Source of the DNA: Candidatus Omnitrophota bacterium
Lineage (GTDB): Bacteria > Omnitrophota > Gorgyraeia > Tantalellales > Tantalellaceae
Direction: 5' to 3'
Assembly (NCBI GenBank): GCA_028717825.1
Contig: JAQUNB010000031.1
Span: 1-9,174, forward strand
Length of the DNA: 9,174 nt
The notes beneath the pieces are model-generated. The model ran no database searches. It was not told where the DNA came from and saw only the letters and a program-made list of their open reading frames with translations. Position numbers and translations under genes: made by a program. Shown piece after piece: positions 1 through 6,998 of the stretch (position 1 is the stretch's first letter; each line of letters starts with the position of its first letter).

Positions 1-255
1 AGAGACCCTTTTATCCCCCTTATCGGCTGCGGCGAAACTACGAATGAGGGAGGTATCGCTTCAATTTTGAATATTGATGACGTATCACTTCAGGGAATAG
101 CGGTTGGCGGGGATGATTCGCGTTATGCGATAATTAACGGAGAAGTCATACGGGAAGGTCAAAAGGTCGAGAGGGTGTCGATCGAAAAGATCGAGGAGAA
201 TGAGGTTACTCTGAAAATAGACGAGGAAATATATAAAGTGAAATTATATGAATAA
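1..255 (+). CDS. PilP-like type IV pilus assembly protein, C-terminal part (5' end outside window)
   Basis: The frame is open from base 1 to the TAA at 253-255, giving 84 residues with no plausible start at the left edge, so this is the tail of a longer gene. An internal TTG at 67 could serve as a start on paper but would cut the domain, so I reject it. The fragment opens with RDPFIPLI, the RDPF-type motif that precedes the folded C-terminal domain of PilP/GspC-like pilus and secretion proteins. It continues with a compact beta-rich stretch (VSLQGIAVGG, AIINGEVIREGQKV, then alternating hydrophobic strands) typical of that domain. In PilP this domain sits in the periplasm and contacts the secretin PilQ. 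The pilQ homologue starts 50 bases downstream, as expected for a pilMNOPQ-type operon. The family call rests on the RDPF motif, the fold pattern and the neighbour; an uncharacterised relative of PilP is also possible. Confidence 0.65.
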   Translation, partial: RDPFIPLIGCGETTNEGGIASILNIDDVSLQGIAVGGDDSRYAIINGEVIREGQKVERVSIEKIEENEVTLKIDEEIYKVKLYE

Positions 256-304
256 TTTTTTCAAGCGCGATCTAAATCAGCGATCTTTCAAGGAGGAGCA
301 ATAA

Positions 305-2209
305 ATGGCAAAAAATACAGATACACTAAGTGCTAAACTTGTAAACGTTTTTGTTGCTTTTACTTTTTTTGCGATGCTTTTACCATGTGACATCTGTAAG
401 GCTATAGATACACCTCCTGTCACAGGAAGTTCGGCCGTGACTGCGCAGGTGGCGACTGGTGAGACTATAGCGCCGGTACTTCCTAAGGCAGGCAACGTTA
501 CAGTGAATTTTAAGGATGTCGACATTAAGACGGTTTTGAACTATCTCTCCGAGGTCAGCGGGGTTGATATCGTACCCGCGCCCGGGGTCGATGGTAACGT
601 GACCATGAGGCTCAGGGATAAACCATGGGAAGTAGCGCTTGATATAGTTACACGTAACTACGGCTTTGCGTATTCGCGAGACGACGAGCAGGGAATAATC
701 CGTGTTATGCCAAAGGGGCAGCTACATATGGAGTCCCCAATTACCGAAGTGATCTCACTGAACAATTTGGTACGAGAGATAGAGCTTTCAAAAAAAACTG
801 GCGAACAACAAAACAGTGATGAGATCGTTGTCCAACAAAAAGAGGAAAGCATAAAACAACTCATGGATGCGATCAGCTCGGTTTTGGACGCGAATAAAGG
901 AGAAAAGGCTACTTTTATCGCCAGCGTAAATTCCGTAATTGTTACGGCGATCCCCGCGAAGATCACCGAGATAAGGGCAATGATAACAAAAGTCGATCGG
1001 AGAACACCGCAGATAGTTCTCGATACCAAGGTTATAGAAGTTGTGCTCGGGGACGATGAGAAATTCGGCATTGATTGGAACACCGTTTTTTCAATGGCAG
1101 GGGCGAGAAGACCGATCACTTTTCCGTTCACGAATGACGGCACCTTTAAATGGATCCCCGGCGCGGATCAGCGCCAGTTTTTTCCTCAATCAGACACTGT
1201 CGGCGGCGGCTCGAATTTTCCGCTCATAGGGACAGCGGCGAATCTCGTGAACCCAACTTCTTTTACTTCGGCAACCAACACTGCTAATCTCTTCTCCTAT
1301 GGGACTCTAGATTTCAGTACGTTCACCGCCACTTTACGGCTTCTGCACAATAGAGGCAATACTGAAGTTCTCTCTTGTCCGCGTATCACAACGCTGGATA
1401 ATCAGAAGGCGACGATAAAAGTCGTGGATAAAATAATGCTCCAAAAAACCCAGGAAACGACCCAGACCGCGGGTATTGTCAGTGTTACTTTTGAGAACGA
1501 AGAAGACGCCAGAGAAGTGGGCGTGAAACTCACGGTCATTCCGCATGTTAACAGTGAAGGGGATATATCCGTAAACCTTCTTCCTGAAGTGTCGACACCG
1601 GCCACAGGGACTACCAACGGATTTCAAACCGTTGCTGCCGGGCCTTCGGGAGGGATCTCAACTGTTGCGCTCATGTTCAGTTCCAGAGAGGCGAACACGA
1701 TAGTCAGGGCCCGTGACGGAGAAACAGTGTTCCTCGGGGGCTTGATCAAAAAGACAGTTACTAAGACTGATAATAGAGTTCCGATCATCGGAGATATTCT
1801 TGGCAAAGTTCCCGTAATGGGCAACCTGTTCAAATATGAAGCAGAAAAGGTCGACAGAACAGAGATAGTATTTTTTGTTACATTAAATCTTGTAAGAGAA
1901 GCCAAGGATTCTGTTGATAAAAGCGACACGATAGACATGTATAACAGGTACATCGTGAACGGTGAGGCGAAAAGCACCGTAGCAAAAGATTACAAAGGAT
2001 CAAAAAAAGGCATAGAAGCATACGAGAAGGAAAACGTGTACGGCAAAAAGACCGATAAAGACACTAATGTTGTGAAGCACGGTGAATGGCAGACCAAAGA
2101 AGAAAAAGTTGAGGTACCCGTATTAACGGCTAATACTGATAGTGTCGTGGACGATAAAAAAAGTAAGCCGCTTTTTGATTTCAGGAAAAATAAAAAAGAA
2201 GGCCAATAG
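305..2209 (+). CDS. pilQ: PilQ-family secretin (type IV pilus outer-membrane channel)
   Basis: This is a 634-residue secretin, which forms a multimeric outer-membrane pore for pilus passage. The ATG at 305 is preceded by a strong AGGAGG at 291-296. Residues about 10-33 form a signal peptide with possible cleavage after CKA. Residues about 64-136 match the N0/STN domain (VTVNFKDVDIKTVLNYLSEV). Residues about 145-235 form one N1-type ring domain, ending at the DRRTPQIVLDTKVIEV junction. The secretin core spans about 236-530 and includes SCPRITTLDNQKATIKV (357-373), the VGVKLTVIPHV strand, DGETVFLGGLIKK (471-483), the VPIIGDILGKVPVMGNLF motif (492-509) and the closing EIVFFVTLNLV. No AMIN domain is present, unlike proteobacterial PilQ. 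A charged, lysine-rich tail of about 100 residues follows the core, which is longer than usual. It follows a PilP-like gene, which favours PilQ over a type II GspD, although the single visible N1 domain leaves some doubt. Confidence 0.9.
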   Translation: MAKNTDTLSAKLVNVFVAFTFFAMLLPCDICKAIDTPPVTGSSAVTAQVATGETIAPVLPKAGNVTVNFKDVDIKTVLNYLSEVSGVDIVPAPGVDGNVTMRLRDKPWEVALDIVTRNYGFAYSRDDEQGIIRVMPKGQLHMESPITEVISLNNLVREIELSKKTGEQQNSDEIVVQQKEESIKQLMDAISSVLDANKGEKATFIASVNSVIVTAIPAKITEIRAMITKVDRRTPQIVLDTKVIEVVLGDDEKFGIDWNTVFSMAGARRPITFPFTNDGTFKWIPGADQRQFFPQSDTVGGGSNFPLIGTAANLVNPTSFTSATNTANLFSYGTLDFSTFTATLRLLHNRGNTEVLSCPRITTLDNQKATIKVVDKIMLQKTQETTQTAGIVSVTFENEEDAREVGVKLTVIPHVNSEGDISVNLLPEVSTPATGTTNGFQTVAAGPSGGISTVALMFSSREANTIVRARDGETVFLGGLIKKTVTKTDNRVPIIGDILGKVPVMGNLFKYEAEKVDRTEIVFFVTLNLVREAKDSVDKSDTIDMYNRYIVNGEAKSTVAKDYKGSKKGIEAYEKENVYGKKTDKDTNVVKHGEWQTKEEKVEVPVLTANTDSVVDDKKSKPLFDFRKNKKEGQ

Positions 2210-2220
2210 CAGAAAACAAC

Positions 2221-2275
2221 GGTAAGGGAAAAAGGTTTTTTATTTAAAGATAAATGTCGTAGATCTTTCCCTGCC
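2221..2275 (+). terminator. possible stem-loop after the secretin gene
   Basis: GGTAAGGGAAA (2221-2231) can pair with TTTCCCTGCC (2266-2275) to give about ten base pairs with one bulged A and one G-U pair. The loop is about 34 bases and contains a small inner hairpin (TTTAT/ATAAA). Only TTTAA follows, so the U-tract is poor. It may slow or end transcription after pilQ or protect the mRNA end; it is not a clear intrinsic terminator. It lies in the 104-base gap before the DUF2344 gene, where I saw no convincing promoter. Confidence 0.3.
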
Positions 2276-2313
2276 TTTAAGTTGTCTGCAAAGCGAAATA
2301 TAAACTTTAATAA

Positions 2314-2616
2314 ATGAACTTTAAATACAATGCCGTGTTCGAAAAGAAAGGTCAGAGTGTTTATATTTCACATCTTGACCTGATGATGGTTCTCAGCCGC
2401 GCTATCCGTAGGTCTGGGCTGCCATTTGTAGTGACCAAAGGATTTACTCCCAAGGTGAAGATAAGTATCCCCAAAGCTTTAAAGTTAGGGAAAGAAAGCG
2501 AAAATGAGGAAATGGGTCTTTGGTTCACGGAAGATGTCTCCGGAGAAGTCATCAAAGATCGAATAAATTGTTTTTTACCCGAAGGGGTCAAAATAAAAGA
2601 CGTATCAAAATCTTAA
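2314..2616 (+). CDS. short DUF2344 / radical-SAM-linked protein (TIGR03936-like N-terminal half)
   Basis: This encodes 100 residues matching the N-terminal part of the DUF2344 family (radical SAM-linked protein, function not established). Visible hallmarks are YNAVFEKKGQSVYISHLDLM (5-24), the basic ALxRAIRRSGLP segment, TKGFTPKVKISIPKALKLG and a closing LPEGVKIKDV. Family members are usually around 200 residues, so this one ends near mid-length. The stop TAA (2614-2616) is followed directly by the leader of rng, and no DUF2344 continuation is visible in the other frames there. The ATG at 2314 places the family start normally, but no Shine-Dalgarno sequence is evident before it. In many bacteria this gene lies between a radical SAM gene and rng; here rng is in place but the upstream neighbour is pilQ. 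It may be a natural single-domain form or a decayed remnant. Confidence 0.75.
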   Translation: MNFKYNAVFEKKGQSVYISHLDLMMVLSRAIRRSGLPFVVTKGFTPKVKISIPKALKLGKESENEEMGLWFTEDVSGEVIKDRINCFLPEGVKIKDVSKS

Positions 2617-2641
2617 TAATTAACAAAAAAGGATTGTAGAG

Positions 2642-4189
2642 ATGTTGTATAAACCGAATAATGAGAAAGAAACTGTTGCCGAAGGTAAAGAGATACTTAT
2701 AAATGTCGGACCCGTGGAAAAACGTATAGCTATCCTCAAGAACGGCGAGATAGTGGACTTTATACTGGAACGTCAGAGCAGAGAGCACTATGCAGGCAGT
2801 ATTTATAAGGGGAGAGTAGTTTCGATATTGCCGGGTATCGAGGCTGCGTTTGTCGATATCGGCATGGAGAAGAACGGTTTTCTTCATGTAAGCGATGTTG
2901 TCGATAAAGACTCGATACTTAAAGAACTTTTTGGTGATGAGCCCGAACCCGCCGCAAAGCCGGAGCGGAAAGCCCCTCCGCAGAAGATCCAGAATATTCT
3001 TAAAAAAGGTCAAGAAATAATGGTGCAGGTGGTTAAAGAAGCGATAGGCACTAAGGGGCCGCGTCTGACCACATTTATCAGTATTCCGGGACGGTATCTG
3101 GTCTTGACCCCTTATGATAAAAGTATAGGGATATCAAGAAGGATCACAGATAGGGCCGAGAGAAAACGTATAAGGGATATACTCGAGAAGATAAATTTTT
3201 TGAATGAAGTGGGATGCATTGTGCGGACGGTCTCAGAAAAGCGCTCTGATAAAGAACTTGCGGACGAATTGACTTTTTTGAGGAACTTATGGAAAAAAAT
3301 TAAAACAGTGTCTGAAAGACAGGCCGCCCCTGTGGAGGTCTATCAGGAATACGACGTAGTTCTTCGCGTGATAAGAGATAAGTTCACGGACGATATAACT
3401 AAACTTGTTGTTGACTCGAAAGAAGAATATATCAGGATAATCAGGTTCTTGAGATATTTCATGCCGTCTATAAGGAAAAAGGTAAGATTTTACCGTGGGC
3501 ACATCCCTTTATTCAGCAAATATGATCTGGACAGAAAGGTGGATGAGATATTCGAACGAAAAGTATCTTTAAAAAGCGGGGGATATCTTGTCATAGAACA
3601 GACAGAAGGAGTGGTCGTTATAGACGTGAATACAGGCAGTTTCGTCGGGAAAAAGAGCCTCGAGGAGACAGCGTTCAGGACAAATATGGAAGCGGCGGAA
3701 GAGATCCCCAGACAGCTTATGCTCAGGGATATGGGTGGCATCATAATAATCGATTTTATAGATATGGAGGATAGAAATCACCGGGAAAAGATCTTTCATT
3801 TTTTGCAGGAAAAACTTAAAGACGACAAAGCCAAGATCAGCTTGCGTGCGATCTCGCAATTCGGTGTTGTTGAAATGACGCGCCAGAGGATGCGTAAGAG
3901 CCTTGAGAGAACATCGCATGTTGAATGTCCCTATTGCGGTGGAAAAGGAATGATCAAGAGCGTGGAGACCATCGCCATAGAAGCGGTGCGCAGGGTCGAT
4001 ACTATGCTTGCGCATAGAAAGAGCAGACCCCGTCATATTTTGATCGTTTCTCATCCGGACGTTAATAACAGGTTTCTCTCGGATCAGGCCCGTATTTTAG
4101 GCGATGTTCAGAGAAAATACAGGTGTAAGATTGATCTTAGGGAAGACAGGTCATTACATATCGAGGCCGTGATTATTGAAGAGAAATAG
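2642..4189 (+). CDS. rng: ribonuclease E/G family endoribonuclease
   Basis: This is a 515-residue RNase E/G catalytic protein, a single-strand endoribonuclease that prefers 5'-monophosphate RNA and acts in rRNA processing and mRNA decay. The S1 RNA-binding domain spans roughly 45-135 (YKGRVVSILPGIEAAFVDIG at 55-74, then GFLHVSD) and is interrupted by a Pro/Lys-rich linker at about 100-115. TKGPRLTTFISIPGRYLVL (137-155) and the VRT at 194-196 match the 5'-sensor region. The DNase I-like catalytic part carries the two metal-binding aspartates in VIDVNTGSFVGKK (D328) and IIIIDFIDM (D371). The zinc-link is CPYCGGKG, with C429 and C432. There is no long RNase E-type C-terminal scaffold, so it is of the RNase G type, compact but with the zinc-link and small domain intact. 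The ATG at 2642 has AAGGA about eight bases upstream. It lies 25 bases after the DUF2344 gene and is probably cotranscribed with it. Confidence 0.97.
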   Translation: MLYKPNNEKETVAEGKEILINVGPVEKRIAILKNGEIVDFILERQSREHYAGSIYKGRVVSILPGIEAAFVDIGMEKNGFLHVSDVVDKDSILKELFGDEPEPAAKPERKAPPQKIQNILKKGQEIMVQVVKEAIGTKGPRLTTFISIPGRYLVLTPYDKSIGISRRITDRAERKRIRDILEKINFLNEVGCIVRTVSEKRSDKELADELTFLRNLWKKIKTVSERQAAPVEVYQEYDVVLRVIRDKFTDDITKLVVDSKEEYIRIIRFLRYFMPSIRKKVRFYRGHIPLFSKYDLDRKVDEIFERKVSLKSGGYLVIEQTEGVVVIDVNTGSFVGKKSLEETAFRTNMEAAEEIPRQLMLRDMGGIIIIDFIDMEDRNHREKIFHFLQEKLKDDKAKISLRAISQFGVVEMTRQRMRKSLERTSHVECPYCGGKGMIKSVETIAIEAVRRVDTMLAHRKSRPRHILIVSHPDVNNRFLSDQARILGDVQRKYRCKIDLREDRSLHIEAVIIEEK

Positions 4190-4193
4190 ATTA

Positions 4194-4333
4194 TGAAAAA
4201 CTCTAAACACAAAACACTAAACTCTAAACAAACCAAAAACCCAAACTTTCCAAATCCAAAATAACGGTTTTGAGTTTTGTGTTTAAGATTTTGGATTTAT
4301 TTAGGGTTTAGAGTTTGGAGCTTAGAGTTTCAT
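4194..4333. repeat. long imperfect palindromic A/T-rich intergenic repeat
   Basis: The gap after rng contains C/A-rich words on the left and their G/T-rich complements on the right. Three nested perfect pairings are visible: AAACTCTAA (4198-4206) with TTAGAGTTT (4322-4330), AAACTCTAAAC (4219-4229) with GTTTAGAGTTT (4306-4316), and AAATCCAAAAT (4252-4262) with ATTTTGGATTT (4288-4298). A fourth, crossing pair is TAAACACAAAAC (4204-4215) with GTTTTGTGTTTA (4274-4285), so two alternative folds are possible. The heptamer TTTAGGG occurs at 4300-4306. The stop of rng lies just outside, so the transcript could end in this hairpin. It resembles the dispersed palindromic spacers seen in several uncultured phyla. 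Only one copy lies in this window, so dispersal cannot be shown here. Confidence 0.8.
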
Positions 4334-4344
4334 TTTGCTATGAG
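4315..4344 (+). promoter_or_regulatory. weak candidate promoter for the minor pilin cassette
   Basis: TTGGAG (4315-4320) lies 18 bases before TATGAG (4339-4344), which is preceded by TGC, an extended -10 arrangement. The matches to TTGACA and TATAAT are only three and four of six. It overlaps the right end of the palindromic repeat and lies about 40 bases before the first pilin start. It is the best sigma70-like candidate here but remains weak; an alternative sigma factor or read-through from rng is equally possible. Confidence 0.22.
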
Positions 4345-4380
4345 GAATAGGTAACTAAACTTTTGTCTAAATAAGGGAAC

Positions 4381-4824
4381 ATGCAACTCCAAATACTTAA
4401 AAATAAAAAAGGAATGACACTGGCTGAAGTTGTGGTTTCGGCCGTTCTGGTGCTTGTGGTCGTCGGAGCGCTTGTCGGGGCGGTCCTTCAGGGGTCGGTT
4501 TTTTCGCGCCGCATAGACATGATCTATACCGCTTCTTATCTTGCCGAACGGCGTATAGAAGTTTTGAAGCGATTCGATTTTGATCAGATCTATGTGGGGG
4601 AAGAGAGCAATGTTCGTATTGATCTTGATGGGAATATCGATCCCAATGGTGCGTATCAAAGGTCAACGGAAATATTGATGCAGCATGGCGGAAATCCGTA
4701 TCTGGCGAAGGTAAAAGTTACCGTTGGTAAAATAAAAATAAATATGGACGGGACGATCGACAGCACTCCGTCTTTTTCTGGAAATCCGGTTGTCGTTGAG
4801 ACACTTTTTGCCGATATTAGCTGA
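4381..4824 (+). CDS. type IV minor prepilin, PilV-like
   Basis: This is a 147-residue prepilin. The class III signal is short and basic (MQLQILKNKKG) and is cut after G11 by the prepilin peptidase PilD. The mature protein starts MTLAEV with the conserved glutamate at +5 (E16), followed by a hydrophobic helix to about residue 37. The next helix carries ASYLAERRIEVLKRFDF (51-67), the pattern of PilV/GspI-type minor pilins, and a small beta domain follows. A TAA in frame three codons upstream fixes ATG 4381 as the first possible start; a weak AAGGG lies very close to it. It heads a three-gene set, with the next gene 11 bases later. Minor pilins of this class help initiate pilus assembly at the inner membrane and sit at the fibre tip. 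Assignment to PilV over GspI or a generic prepilin is by pattern and gene order. Confidence 0.82.
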   Translation: MQLQILKNKKGMTLAEVVVSAVLVLVVVGALVGAVLQGSVFSRRIDMIYTASYLAERRIEVLKRFDFDQIYVGEESNVRIDLDGNIDPNGAYQRSTEILMQHGGNPYLAKVKVTVGKIKINMDGTIDSTPSFSGNPVVVETLFADIS

Positions 4825-4835
4825 TATTAAATATC

Positions 4836-6998
4836 ATGCACAAACTATTCAAAAATAAAAATGGGTTTAGCGCTACTGAAGCGGTCTTTGCCGCTATCAT
4901 TTCCGCGCTGGTTATCGCTTCTATATTTTCAGTCTGGATATTTACTTACCGAAGCTGGGGGGTCGAGAACGATCGAACGATCCTTAGGGTAAAGTTCATG
5001 GAAGCCGTGGAGACCATAAAGGAAGATATGCGCCTTTCAAGCCTGACGTATATGACATTTTATCCCGCGAGCGGGGAACCGTACATAGCGGTCAGCATAC
5101 CAATCGCTGTCATAGATTCCAATGGGTTTTTTACTCTGGATAGTAACGGCGAGATCTTGTGGGATAAGACGGTTATTTATCATACCTTTACAGACGATGA
5201 CGGGAACACTGCTTTGCGCAGGACTGTTTTTAGCACCCGGGACAATAATATGACCGAGGCGGAAAGATATGCCCAGCTTGAAGGTGTCGTGACAAACGGG
5301 ATCGGCGGATCAGGTTCCACGACCGATCTGACTTTTCTGCCGGATATTGAAACATTTGAGATCTCTTCGATCTCTCCGATCATTGACTTTTATGATGCCT
5401 CGTCCACTCCGGTAAAGGTTGGAAAGGTCGTTTTCGGATGGGCACGTCTAAATGCGGGGAACCATACCGTACGTTTTGAAGTTACCGGTAAAAATAGTTT
5501 ATCAGCGGGATATGATATAGGCGTTGATTGTTTTTCGATCGAACCGGCGGGAAGCGTTCGCGAAATGGAATATTATAATTCCGCGCAGGCGTCATCGGGA
5601 ATGTTAAGCGTAAGCGGCGGTTCGGCGAACAGGGTGTATGATTCTCAGTGGAGTAACCGGAATTTTATTGAATTTGATGCTTCCGGGGTAGGGAGCTATA
5701 TGGCAGTTACGGATTACTATGACCTTTGGCGTGAATCAGCGTTTGATAATGCTTCGCTTAATAAAACGGAGAAGATCGAAGAAGAGATGCGTATAGCACT
5801 GGATGTCCCAAGTACGGATGCGACCGGCGATGTTATTTGGTTTGCCCACTCAGAAGCGGGCGATCCTGTAGAGGCAGGGCGGAATGGGGATTTCCCTGTT
5901 TCGTACTTACCTCCCATAACATTAAGGACAGTTATTACTCACGATAGTATAGATAAAGAGGGTGATTTTATCCGTGTGGGTTTCAGGGCGCCGTCCGCGA
6001 GCTCTTTTACGATCAATAGGGCGTATATTACTGAAAGGATCGGGACTTCGGGAGCGAGTGGATTGACTAACCGGAGTTCTTCAGGGTTGGAACCGGAAGA
6101 ATTCCATCGTCATCAGCAATTATTTTTTGAGGATGATTCAGGAAGTAAAACCTCAGCGGTCACTATTAATGCTGGAGAAGAAGTGTGGTGTGTTTGGACA
6201 GAATTTCCGATAAGGACCGACAAAGATTATCTTATAACGATCTATGTTTCTGACGCCGGCATATCAAATTGCCTTTATTGGGAGGGATCGGACAGCACGG
6301 CGCGGACATATTACCTTTTAGGCGTCGACGATACAAAAGCGGGAACGCCGGATTGGAGTGCGGAAACCCCTCTCAGCTCGGAAGACATCTTTGTCGTATC
6401 AAGGATAAGTGTTGGATATTGTTCCGGAAGCGTCGAATCACAGGTTTTTGATACAACATTGAATAACCCTGTTTATGGCGGGATAAACTGGTCCGAATAT
6501 GAACCGCAGGGTGCGACTGTTTCCGCAAAAGCCCGGTCTAATTCGACTTCCGACATGGTTGGGGCGACGGCGTGGGAATCTGTTGCGCAGGGAACGATCG
6601 ATGGCAATGGTAGGTATATACAGTTTCTGGGAGAACTTTCTCTGGAACCTGTTTGGGAATCGGGGGGAGGCACGATCTCGTATGAAAACTATATAGGGCA
6701 GCAATTGAGCCTTCCCGTTTACAGTTTCCCGGAAAGCGGCGGAGTTCCTTACGTCACAAGTTTCCATGCTCCATGGATCGATGATGTAGAAATTAAGTGG
6801 CAGGGTGGTGATAAAATTTGTACTGTAACCGGATATATCGCTAAAAAAAATGACTATGGTCAGGCAAAAGTCGTCATTGATGGGACGGATCTTATAAAAC
6901 TGCTCAGTGTGCATATCAAGGCGTCCAAAACAACAAAAGGGACCGTTTTAGAAGAAGAAAATTTTGTTGAAGTTGAGCCTAGAAATACGGGAAAATGA
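4836..6998 (+). CDS. large PilW/GspJ-like minor prepilin with extended beta-rich C-terminus
   Basis: This encodes 720 residues, two to three times the length of ordinary PilW or GspJ. The prepilin signal is MHKLFKNKNG, cleaved after G10; the mature end is FSATEAVF with glutamate at +5 (E15) and a hydrophobic helix to about residue 37. A pilin-like helix follows (FMEAVETIKEDMRLSSL, 54-70), then a PilW/GspJ-like beta region to about 175, including IYHTFTDDDGNTALRRTVFS. Residues about 180-660 are Ser/Gly/Thr- and aromatic-rich, look like several beta-sandwich units and match no domain I can name with certainty. One segment (about 530-655) resembles modules of the type 'SQVFDT ... GRYIQFLGEL ... 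PWIDDVEIKW' found in secreted proteins. It has four to five cysteines (232, 452, 479, 529, 662). There is no clear Shine-Dalgarno sequence, so coupling to the gene before is likely. The stop overlaps the next start in ATGA. Confidence 0.8.
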   Translation: MHKLFKNKNGFSATEAVFAAIISALVIASIFSVWIFTYRSWGVENDRTILRVKFMEAVETIKEDMRLSSLTYMTFYPASGEPYIAVSIPIAVIDSNGFFTLDSNGEILWDKTVIYHTFTDDDGNTALRRTVFSTRDNNMTEAERYAQLEGVVTNGIGGSGSTTDLTFLPDIETFEISSISPIIDFYDASSTPVKVGKVVFGWARLNAGNHTVRFEVTGKNSLSAGYDIGVDCFSIEPAGSVREMEYYNSAQASSGMLSVSGGSANRVYDSQWSNRNFIEFDASGVGSYMAVTDYYDLWRESAFDNASLNKTEKIEEEMRIALDVPSTDATGDVIWFAHSEAGDPVEAGRNGDFPVSYLPPITLRTVITHDSIDKEGDFIRVGFRAPSASSFTINRAYITERIGTSGASGLTNRSSSGLEPEEFHRHQQLFFEDDSGSKTSAVTINAGEEVWCVWTEFPIRTDKDYLITIYVSDAGISNCLYWEGSDSTARTYYLLGVDDTKAGTPDWSAETPLSSEDIFVVSRISVGYCSGSVESQVFDTTLNNPVYGGINWSEYEPQGATVSAKARSNSTSDMVGATAWESVAQGTIDGNGRYIQFLGELSLEPVWESGGGTISYENYIGQQLSLPVYSFPESGGVPYVTSFHAPWIDDVEIKWQGGDKICTVTGYIAKKNDYGQAKVVIDGTDLIKLLSVHIKASKTTKGTVLEEENFVEVEPRNTGK

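Noticed and set aside
264..286. GCGATCT repeated twice 13 bases apart before pilQ
   Set aside because: Seven bases with two copies in a 49-base gap is too little to call an operator.
790..797. A8 tract in pilQ, and another at 6843-6850 in the PilW-like gene, as possible slippage sites
   Set aside because: Both frames are intact across the tracts, and A-runs are common in lysine codons here; no sign of phase variation.
658..1143. 161-residue open frame on the minus strand
   Set aside because: It lies wholly inside the secretin gene, has no family pattern, and is a shadow frame.
6438..6914. 158-residue open frame on the minus strand
   Set aside because: It overlaps the PilW-like gene, which has a prepilin signal and good context; the antisense frame has no recognisable motif.
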